Assembly: GCF_016595495.1 (NCBI RefSeq)
Contig: NZ_JAENIM010000008.1
Span: 62,001-126,000, forward strand
DNA from: Persicirhabdus sediminis
GTDB lineage: Bacteria > Verrucomicrobiota > Verrucomicrobiia > Verrucomicrobiales > Akkermansiaceae
DNA: 64,000 bases
Reading direction: 5' to 3'
Part shown: positions 57,293 through 64,000 of the stretch, piece after piece
Layout of the letters: each line of letters opens with the position of its first letter
Position numbering within the stretch: the first letter of the stretch is position 1
Notes under the pieces: generated by a model
Database searches by the model: none
What the model saw: only the letters and a program-made list of their open reading frames with translations
What the model was told of the DNA's origin: nothing
Translations under genes and position numbers: made by a program

Positions 57293-58696
57293 TTAATTTT
57301 TATGTTTACCGCGGTAGCCAACTTTTGGTCCAATGTGAGCGCCCCAGCCGAAGCGAGGTTTTTCATTTTCGCTCTGCCATTGTTTGAGGGCTTTTTTCAT
57401 ACGCTCAGCAACTTCTGGGTACTGCTTTGACAGGTCGTTGCTTTCGCTGATGTCTTCACTGATGCGGAATAGGCCAGTGACGCGCTTGCCTTTAACTGAC
57501 TTGTCGTTAGTGGTGACATATTTCCACTCGCGGTCGCGAATGGCTGAGTTAGTCACGTTATCCCAGTAGAGGTAACGTTTTTCCAGCTGAGGTACTTTGC
57601 CGGTGAGCAATGGCATGAGGTCTACGCCATCAAGCTTCCATTCATCTTTAGTCTCACCAATGGCAAGCTGTAGCATGGTCGCTGTGATATCGATGCCGTT
57701 AGCTGGCTCGTCGAGAGTTTTTCCAGCTGGCACTACACCATCCCAACGCACCAGGTAAGGAACGCGGATACCGCCTTCAAGTGTGCCACCTTTGACGCCA
57801 CGAAGTGGTTTGTTGCTAGATTGTGGGAAGCCGCAGCCACCATTATCACTGGTGAAGAAAATGATGGTATTGTCCATCAGCTTTTCTTCTTCGAGCTTTT
57901 CTAGCAATAGGCCGATGTTCTTGTCCATGTTGTGCACCATGGCAATGTTAGTGCGGCGCATTTCATTTTCGATGTGGCTGAACTTAGCTAGATCTTCTTT
58001 GGTTGCCTGCATTGGACCGTGCGGTGCGTTGTAGGCGAGGAAGAGGAAGAATGGTTTGTCTTTGTTGCGTTCGACAAATTTCACAGACTCGATGCCAAAT
58101 GCGTCGGTCATGTATTCGTCGAAGTTAGGGACGCGCTTGGCGTCTTCGCGGTAGACACCCTGCCATGGATCTTTTTGCTGTTGGTTAGTAGCGCCAACAA
58201 AGTAGTTAGCAGCGCCATTGTTGAATCCGTAGAATTCTTGGAAACCACGGTTGTATGGCCAGAACTCTTGTTCGTCGCCGTCGTGCCATTTGCCAACGAG
58301 GCCGGTCACGTAACCTGCATCGCTGAGGTAATTACCAATGGTGCTGAGTTCTAGCGGAAGGCCTTGTTTGATGCCGTGCTCACGCACACGTGGGCCGGTA
58401 TTATCGTGGTAGCCAAATCGTTGTTGGTAGCGGCCAGTAACAAAACCTGCACGTGACGGGCCACACACCATGTTCATGGCGTAGCCAGAGGTGAATGAGG
58501 TACCGTGGTTGGCAATGCTGTCGATGTGTGGTGTTTCGAAGTCGCCTTCACCCTGCGGGTTGTAGCTAACATCACCGTAACCGAGATCGTCTGCCATGAT
58601 GACAACGATGTTTGGTTTTTGTGGGGCAGCCGTGGCAGCTGCAGCACCAATACTCAGAGCGGCTGTGGCTGAGCACAGCAGTGTGTTGATTCTCAT
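57293..58696 (-). CDS. Secreted sulfatase, CGPSR active site
   Basis: 467 residues with a signal peptide (TLLCSATAALSIGAAAATA). IVVIMADDLGYGDVSYNP binds calcium. NMVCGPSRAGFVTGRYQQRF is the canonical C-x-P-S-R formylglycine site; LVGKWHDG and FFTSDNGGCGFPQ follow. Arylsulfatase A/GalNAc-6-sulfatase-like S1 enzyme by appearance. It lies 36 bp after the upstream sulfatase gene and shares the minus-strand operon with it and the glucoamylase-like gene. Confidence 0.94.
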   Translation of the reverse strand: MRINTLLCSATAALSIGAAAATAAPQKPNIVVIMADDLGYGDVSYNPQGEGDFETPHIDSIANHGTSFTSGYAMNMVCGPSRAGFVTGRYQQRFGYHDNTGPRVREHGIKQGLPLELSTIGNYLSDAGYVTGLVGKWHDGDEQEFWPYNRGFQEFYGFNNGAANYFVGATNQQQKDPWQGVYREDAKRVPNFDEYMTDAFGIESVKFVERNKDKPFFLFLAYNAPHGPMQATKEDLAKFSHIENEMRRTNIAMVHNMDKNIGLLLEKLEEEKLMDNTIIFFTSDNGGCGFPQSSNKPLRGVKGGTLEGGIRVPYLVRWDGVVPAGKTLDEPANGIDITATMLQLAIGETKDEWKLDGVDLMPLLTGKVPQLEKRYLYWDNVTNSAIRDREWKYVTTNDKSVKGKRVTGLFRISEDISESNDLSKQYPEVAERMKKALKQWQSENEKPRFGWGAHIGPKVGYRGKHKN

Positions 58697-58732
58697 AAGA
58701 TTTGCGTTGGGTATATATGTATGGAGGAAAAA

Positions 58733-60109
58733 TTATTTACGTTTCACACGCTCGCTGTGGTATGGGAGTTTAGGGTCCCAGCCGTAGTTAGGTGGCACTG
58801 TAGTATCGTCCCACTTCTGGTGAGCCTTCAGCAGTCTATCAGCGATTTCTGGATTTTGGTGAATCAGGTTGTTACTTTCAGCTAGATCATCGTCTAGGTT
58901 GAAGAGTTCCATTTCACCACCTTCTTTAACGAGTTTCCACTTGCCGTCGTTAACTGCCCATTTATTGCCAGTTTTCCAGAACAGGGTACGTCTAGGGAAG
59001 GCGGCTGCGTCAGCTCCAAGGTGTGGGGCTAGGTTGATGCCTTCTAGCTTCCAGCTCTCGTCTACCTCACCACCAAGGGCGTTGTAGATTGTTGGGAAGA
59101 GGTCTAACGAGAAGACCATGTCGTCGATTTTTTCACCAGCTGGAGCGACTCCAGGCCACTTAATAACAAATGGCACGCGGATGCCACCTTCGTAGTAGGT
59201 GCCTTTTTCTCCGCGCAGTGGATCATTGATAGAGAAGTTGTTATTTGGTTTGCCTCCATTATCACTGAGGAAAACAATCATGGTTTTCTCGGTGAGATCA
59301 TTTTTTTCCAAGGTGTCGAGAATGCGGCCGATGTTATCGTCCATAGTCTCAATCATCGCAGCGAGGATGCGGCGGTTAGGATCTTCGATGTGCTTGACGC
59401 GCTCGAGAGCTTCAGCCTTTGCCTGCATCGGTGCATGTGGTGCGTTGAAGGCGACGTAGAGGAAAAATGGCTCGTCTTTGTGACGCTCGATAAATGAGAT
59501 CGACTCACGGCCTATAGCATCAGTGTAATATTCTTCTTCGCGCTCAACCAGCTCGTTGCCACGCATGTACTTTTCTTCACGGTTAGTGACGTCGTCGTAC
59601 AGAGCGGCGCCTTCGAGGAATCCAAAGAACTCGTCAAACCCGCGGCTCAGCGGGAAAAGGCGTTGGTCAAACAGATGCTCGCCACCAAGGTGCCATTTAC
59701 CAAAAATAGCTGTTTTGGCAATATCTTGCTCCTTGATGCGATCAGCGATGAGTTTGTGCTCGAGCGGCAGGCCGTATGGTACGTCTAGCGTACGGCGGCG
59801 TGGGCCAACATTGCGTTCAGCGCCCAGCTGCTGCTGGTAGCGGCCAGTGAGCATGCCAGCTCGAGTGGGGCCACAGACGTTTTCAGTAACGTAACCTTGA
59901 GAGAATTGCACACCTTCTGCTGCCAGCGAGTCAATGTGTGGTGTCTTAAATTGATCCTGACCGTGGAATCCCACATCGGCATACCCGAGATCATCAGCTA
60001 TAATGAGGATGACGTTTTGGGCTCGAGGTGGCGTGGCTGGTGCATCAGCTGCGGATGCAGCTGGTACGATGAGGCCGGTAATTGCGCAGAAGATGGTGCG
60101 TAGCTTCAT
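58733..60109 (-). CDS. Secreted sulfatase, CGPTR active site
   Basis: 458 residues with a signal peptide (TIFCAITGLIVPAASA). VILIIADDLGYADVGFHG, VTENVCGPTRAGMLTGRYQQ (C-x-P-T-R site), FGKWHLGGE and FLSDNGGKPNNN are the active-site parts. It is a paralogue of the next sulfatase, with which it shares the AGMLTGRYQQ and LRGEKGTYYEGGIRVPF blocks. C-terminus basic (SERVKRK). Middle gene of the three-gene minus-strand set. Confidence 0.94.
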   Translation of the reverse strand: MKLRTIFCAITGLIVPAASAADAPATPPRAQNVILIIADDLGYADVGFHGQDQFKTPHIDSLAAEGVQFSQGYVTENVCGPTRAGMLTGRYQQQLGAERNVGPRRRTLDVPYGLPLEHKLIADRIKEQDIAKTAIFGKWHLGGEHLFDQRLFPLSRGFDEFFGFLEGAALYDDVTNREEKYMRGNELVEREEEYYTDAIGRESISFIERHKDEPFFLYVAFNAPHAPMQAKAEALERVKHIEDPNRRILAAMIETMDDNIGRILDTLEKNDLTEKTMIVFLSDNGGKPNNNFSINDPLRGEKGTYYEGGIRVPFVIKWPGVAPAGEKIDDMVFSLDLFPTIYNALGGEVDESWKLEGINLAPHLGADAAAFPRRTLFWKTGNKWAVNDGKWKLVKEGGEMELFNLDDDLAESNNLIHQNPEIADRLLKAHQKWDDTTVPPNYGWDPKLPYHSERVKRK

Positions 60110-60142
60110 AGGTTGGTGTTAGTCTGTAGTGGTAGTGTGGTA

Positions 60143-61786
60143 TTAAGGCTTAATTGCCTTTGGGCTGCTCCAGATTTTTTCAATCGCGTCGTTGATTTCT
60201 TCAGCCTTCATGAAGGCCTCCCAGAGCTTGCCAGTGCGATAATTTTCGATCATCGGCCCGATAGGTCCCACGTCAATTCCAATATACGCTTTGGCGATCC
60301 AGTTTCTGGACGGATTAAATGCATCATAAAATCCAAACGGTCCCCAGAGCTCTTTTCCGTCCTCCAAATACATGCGTTCCATCATCTCGATGACGAGCTC
60401 TGGCTGGTAGGCGATAGATGAGAGCGCGCCGGTAGGTGAGATGGTTCCGTTGTCGTGATGGTCTGGCTCGTGAGCGAGGTAGCCGTCAGGATCGAGGCTC
60501 GCAGTGAGTCCCCAGTATTTGTCGTAACCCTTGAATTTATCAGCATTTAGGCGGCAATAGTCGTGGTTAGCTAGAGTCAGGCGTTCAAATTCTTCAAACA
60601 AAAATCCATCACCAAGTGGCACCTGCTTTGGATCCAGCCCGAGGTAGCTGTAGTGCATCACAAACATAGGAATGCCGTAGCCGTGAGTGAGTACCAGCGG
60701 GATTGGGCCATCGAGACCTTCCACTTCACGTGGTTTGAAATATTTTTTATTTCCGCCAACCCAGCCGTCCCAGTAGGTATCAACGCTGGTAGGATATGTA
60801 GGAGAACCCACGCCCAAGATATAAGCGATTTCAGATTCGTTGAAGCCAGTGATGCGCAGGTTGCTGAACCCATGAGTCGGTGACCAGTGCCACATCATGA
60901 CATTTTCCGTTCCCGGGTTGCGGATGAATTTATCCCACTGGATGTCGCGCCAAAGTTTGTCGGCAACCATGCGGATGTGTTCTTCGCTAGCACCATTTTT
61001 ATCAAAATACTCACGCGCAAAGATCAAGCCCTGAGCAATGATCGCAGTCTCTACCATGTCAGCTCCGTCGTCTTCATCTGAAAACGGATGAGTTTTGCCT
61101 GTGTAGCCGTCGATCCAGTGAGAAAAAGCACCGAGGTGACGCTCAGACTTATCGTGCAAGAAATTCAGCACCTTGGTGACGTGGTTTACACCTTCTTCGC
61201 GAGTGATAAACCCACGCTCGATGCCCACGGCGATGTTGAAGAAATAAATACCTGTAGAAACCGCTGACATAAATTCAGGGTCCCAGCTCTCCTCAGGTTT
61301 GATACCCTCGCGTGGCAGGCCACTCACCGGGTTGGAGTAATCATAGTAGTAGCGGAAGCCAGCTTCTTGCACTTCAGTCAGGAAACCTTCACGCTCAAAT
61401 TCAGTTGTGGTAGCTGATACGATAGGTGACCAATTGCCCTCCATCGCCACAAAATCTTCCTTATGCTCGCCAGTCTGGATCTTGCGCACGCGGTAGAAAT
61501 ACTTTTTCCCCGCTTCGCCAATGTAGTCGCTGTAGGCATTCACCATTGGCAGTGGGTTTTCTAAGGTGGTAAACTCACCGTCTTTGCTCTCAGCTCGCTG
61601 CACTTCGTAGCGTTCAAAGTCACCTTGCACTTGCCAAACGAGGTCCACCCGCAACATGCGCGGGAGAGCACGTAAATTCTCGATGTCATGCTGAGCGATG
61701 TTTTTCTCAGCTGCTAGAGAGTTAATCATACAACTTATCAGCAGGGCGCTGATTAGGGATAGGGATGTCAGTAGTCTTCTTTTCAT
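60143..61786 (-). CDS. Secreted glucoamylase-like (PF10091) protein
   Basis: 547 residues with a signal peptide (LISALLISCMINSLAA). An N-terminal fibronectin-like segment (RVDLVWQVQGDFERYEVQRAES) is followed by the glycoamylase-like (alpha/alpha)6 domain: EAGFRYYYDYSNPVSGLPRE, SVSTG-type SAVSTGIYFFNIAV, MWHWSPTHGFSNLRITGFNE, YGIPMFVMHYSYLGLDP, and YDAFNPSRNWIAKAYIGIDVGP. The domain includes GH144-type beta-1,2-glucanases, but other specificities exist. Transcribed with the two sulfatases, so it probably acts on the same glycan. Confidence 0.85.
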   Translation of the reverse strand: MKRRLLTSLSLISALLISCMINSLAAEKNIAQHDIENLRALPRMLRVDLVWQVQGDFERYEVQRAESKDGEFTTLENPLPMVNAYSDYIGEAGKKYFYRVRKIQTGEHKEDFVAMEGNWSPIVSATTTEFEREGFLTEVQEAGFRYYYDYSNPVSGLPREGIKPEESWDPEFMSAVSTGIYFFNIAVGIERGFITREEGVNHVTKVLNFLHDKSERHLGAFSHWIDGYTGKTHPFSDEDDGADMVETAIIAQGLIFAREYFDKNGASEEHIRMVADKLWRDIQWDKFIRNPGTENVMMWHWSPTHGFSNLRITGFNESEIAYILGVGSPTYPTSVDTYWDGWVGGNKKYFKPREVEGLDGPIPLVLTHGYGIPMFVMHYSYLGLDPKQVPLGDGFLFEEFERLTLANHDYCRLNADKFKGYDKYWGLTASLDPDGYLAHEPDHHDNGTISPTGALSSIAYQPELVIEMMERMYLEDGKELWGPFGFYDAFNPSRNWIAKAYIGIDVGPIGPMIENYRTGKLWEAFMKAEEINDAIEKIWSSPKAIKP

Positions 61787-62320
61787 CTTTTTATTCGCAA
61801 TGTAGATCCAGAGAGGTTCGCGTCAAGCCACTCGATTTAGCCAAACTAGCTGTCCTCGTAGTACTGAGCGCAATGAGAGCTGTTAATTTTCTTGGAAAAT
61901 CCTCGCCCTCAAACAGTAAGTGAGTTTGGTTTTACCCCGTCTTAGGCGGCATTACGTTGCCAGTTGAGGTCATATTACAGAACTGGGAAATTATTTCCCA
62001 ATCGCGCAAATTCGTCATCTCAAGTGTTTGATTAATCGATTTGGTGTGAATGATAGATCCCCGCCAGTAGACGTAGTTGTTGGAGAGGTGATCATCATCG
62101 AGTTAGCCAATATTTGTTAGCTAGAAATCAAATCCATGCCGACGAGTTAGCTGGGAGAATGGTATCGACCCACGCCAACAACAAGCTAGCTAGAGCATCG
62201 GGGCGATGCACGGACGCTAGCTTGGCTCGACACGCAGCGGACCTATAGAATCATGTCTAGCTAGGGCAAAAAGATGAGCCAGCTAGTTTACTCGCTACCA
62301 CGGTTCTAACGAAGCTTGCC
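61787..62320. other. Gene-poor interval
   Basis: 534 bp without a credible frame. It has several CTAGCTAG motifs and GGGCGATGCAC, also found at 31959-31969, followed at both places by a GTAGCTT- or GCTAGCTT-type sequence. No terminator or RNA gene recognised. Confidence 0.4.
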
Positions 62321-64000
62321 TTAGTGGTCGATTCTGTTGATAGAGACAATACTGATGAGATAGCTGCTATCGGGTAGCCTAGCATAGGAGATGAAGTTAG
62401 TAGCTGGCCCGTCGTAGAAGAAGCTATAGGTCCTTTTTTGAATCCTCATCTTACGCTGCGGGTTCAGCTGGTATTTTCTCAGAAGTGGAATGAGGCCTGC
62501 GCCAGATGTGATAGACGCTTTTCCTATACCCAGAGGTTCATGGACCTTGAGCGCAACCTGTGTGCGGTTATTGAACCCAAGGCAGCTAGTGTCATAGCTG
62601 TACCTGTGGCCAATCCAGCTTGCGGTCGGCTTTTGGTTAGCTTGTTCAGTTATTTCCATCACTTCAGCAGATCGGTAAACTGAAGCTGGCTCCTCTGAGC
62701 GTAGATGGGTGCTTGGATAGGATATAACTTTACTGTCTCGGTTTTGCGCTAATACGCGCCGGATCATCTGAATCTCTTCGTCGCTGTAGGCGATCACGCC
62801 GTCGGCATTTGCTTCCTGGCCTAGCGATTTCAGACTGTCTATTGTTTGCTTATCATCTTCGTCGATGTAAACCTGAATAGTGGTGGCCCTGAGCAGTGGG
62901 GAGCTTGCAGCTGCATCTATCCACTGCGGTCGCGCTAGGCGCTCAATCTTGCGCGCTGCTTCGAGATCGCCTGAGAAAAGTACGGTGTGGTTCCATGCTT
63001 GATAGCTCGCCCCTTGAATCGCCCCATTTTTGCTAGGTTTGAGGATCACCTTAAGTTTGTCGACAAGGCTAGTGTCTAGCTCATGGCTTGGCTCTAACTT
63101 CAAAAGCCTTGTGTTGATACGGTCGAGAAAGTTAGCTGGAACCTCAATGAAATAATTACTCACTTTGCCATCCTCTGGCAGTGGCCGGAAGACCAAATCA
63201 TCAGCTTCAAATTTTCCCGTGAGATAGCCCGCTGACTCAGCAAGCCGGCGCATTGCCATCGTCATCGATTCCTGCGTTGAGCTGAAGTTGACCACTTGCT
63301 GTTTAGGCTCCCCCTCGATGCGAATGTTAAACTCTATAGGCTTCTCACCCGTATCAAAACAGGCCTGTCGATAGGCGCTTTTGAGTTTATTCACGGCTTC
63401 TCGGAGTGATATTTCATTGGCTGAAAAATCAGGCATGATGAAATTTCTCAAGTCATCTGGTAGATGCGTACTTTCTGGGCTATGGCCGATAAATTCGATC
63501 TGATTACCATTGATAGAGCAGGTACTGCCACTGTGCTTGGCCAGCGCTAGAAAGGCATTATACATTGAGATGTTCTTCTCTTTGAGTTCGGCGATAGCTT
63601 GAGTTTGCTCGTGCTTCTTGATGATAAATTTGATCGGTGTTAGGTTGTTTGCTCGGCAGTGGTCTTCGTATTGTTTGATCAACTGAGCTAGCGCAATATC
63701 GAGGCTAACATTCTGAAAATCAATTCCAGCTAGTTTTGTATCGATGAGCATCATCTCTAGAATTTCATTGGCTGAAAAATCAGGCTGGATGAAATTTCTC
63801 AAGTCATCTGGTAGATGCGAACTTGCTGGGCTCTGGCCGATAAATTCGATCTTATTTCCATTGATAGAGCAGGTACTGCCACAGTGCTTGGCCAGCGCTA
63901 GAAAGGCATTATACATTGAGATGTTCTTCTCTTTGAGTTCGGCGATAGCTTGAGTTTGCCCGTGCTTCTTGACGATAAATTTAATCGGTGTTAGGTTGTT
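62321..64000 (-). CDS. Large repeat-containing protein, STN/secretin-like, 5' end outside window
   Basis: At least 559 codons; the frame continues past the right edge, so the ATG at 63916 is not the start. Two tandem modules of about 117 residues carry I/V-K-F-I-(I/V)KKH, NISMYNAFLALAKHSGSTC and GNxIEFIGxSP, with LDIALAQLIKQYEDHC between. The pattern, DVSLxxALxxL plus short beta strands, resembles STN-type N-terminal domains of secretin-related Verrucomicrobial proteins. The C-terminal 180 residues (SLGQEANADGVIAYSDEEIQ onward) look like a secretin-type beta region. Function unknown. Confidence 0.5.
   Translation of the reverse strand, partial: NNLTPIKFIVKKHGQTQAIAELKEKNISMYNAFLALAKHCGSTCSINGNKIEFIGQSPASSHLPDDLRNFIQPDFSANEILEMMLIDTKLAGIDFQNVSLDIALAQLIKQYEDHCRANNLTPIKFIIKKHEQTQAIAELKEKNISMYNAFLALAKHSGSTCSINGNQIEFIGHSPESTHLPDDLRNFIMPDFSANEISLREAVNKLKSAYRQACFDTGEKPIEFNIRIEGEPKQQVVNFSSTQESMTMAMRRLAESAGYLTGKFEADDLVFRPLPEDGKVSNYFIEVPANFLDRINTRLLKLEPSHELDTSLVDKLKVILKPSKNGAIQGASYQAWNHTVLFSGDLEAARKIERLARPQWIDAAASSPLLRATTIQVYIDEDDKQTIDSLKSLGQEANADGVIAYSDEEIQMIRRVLAQNRDSKVISYPSTHLRSEEPASVYRSAEVMEITEQANQKPTASWIGHRYSYDTSCLGFNNRTQVALKVHEPLGIGKASITSGAGLIPLLRKYQLNPQRKMRIQKRTYSFFYDGPATNFISYARLPDSSYLISIVSINRIDH
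63411..64000 (-). repeat. Two direct copies of a 351-bp coding repeat
   Basis: 63411-63649 matches 63762-64000 with few changes and a constant offset of 351 bp (117 codons). The second copy is cut by the window edge, so more units may follow. Confidence 0.93.

Overview
The window looks like a chromosomal segment of a marine-type Verrucomicrobiota bacterium (Akkermansiaceae/Rubritaleaceae-like). This is inferred from gene content, not from a marker phylogeny. The indications are a fused SecDF in a tgt-yajC-secDF row, many secreted formylglycine sulfatases with a GH89 and a glucoamylase-like enzyme, several GYF_2 membrane proteins, a bacterial AP2-domain protein, and a ribonucleotide reductase of the Chlamydia/Verrucomicrobia type with repeated ATP cones and no radical tyrosine. 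No rRNA, tRNA or CRISPR array was seen.

Layout. 1-7.3 kb, mostly minus: zinc-ribbon fragment, DUF4375-like protein, secreted C39-like protein, secDF, yajC, tgt, and a GYF_2/DUF805 protein. 7.5-10.9 kb, plus: fabI, three tandem GYF_2/DUF4190 proteins and a DUF2752 protein. 10.9-15.3 kb is a repeat-rich accessory zone with two families of structured palindromic repeats, four tandem arrays built on GAGCTGGCTGG/CCAGCTAG, duplicated 3' ends of the DUF2752 gene, and an island with a stand-alone SecD head paralogue. 15.3-19.7 kb: rlmI-like gene, AP2 protein, a promoter plus a long rod-shaped RNA (possible 6S RNA), metX and a left-handed beta-helix acyltransferase. 19.8-27.4 kb, plus: four secreted sulfatases around a lone moeA. 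27.5-34.8 kb, minus: leuS, GYF_2 membrane protein, lpdA, speB.

35.4-41.4 kb, plus, is the ribonucleotide reductase locus. It has a beta-like protein that lost four of six metal ligands, a beta with all six ligands but Leu in place of the radical Tyr, a four-helix-bundle gene inside a perfect 26-bp inverted repeat, and nrdA. It is followed by a small defence-like cluster: an AT-rich NACHT ATPase 18 bp after nrdA and a RES/Xre toxin-antitoxin pair. 44.6-49.8 kb: DUF2809 protein, GH89 alpha-N-acetylglucosaminidase, HAD phosphatase, map. 49.9-52.9 kb, minus, is a compact NAD/ADP-ribose operon (NrtR-type Nudix regulator, PncA, ADP-ribosylglycohydrolase, macro domain) with a visible palindromic operator upstream. 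53.1-57.1 kb: lipoprotein, a second palindromic-repeat field, fba, and a RAYT-like transposase-family protein whose HUH motif is lost. 57.3-61.8 kb, minus: two sulfatases and a glucoamylase-like protein. The window ends in a large protein with a 351-bp internal repeat.

The strongest candidates for something undescribed are (1) the catalytically degenerate NrdB paralogue beside an intact one, which resembles yeast Rnr4/Rnr2; (2) the two divergent repeat families that share one fold with different stem sequences, near a HUH-less RAYT-like gene; (3) the NrtR-pncA-ARH-macro operon; and (4) the rod-shaped RNA upstream of metX.
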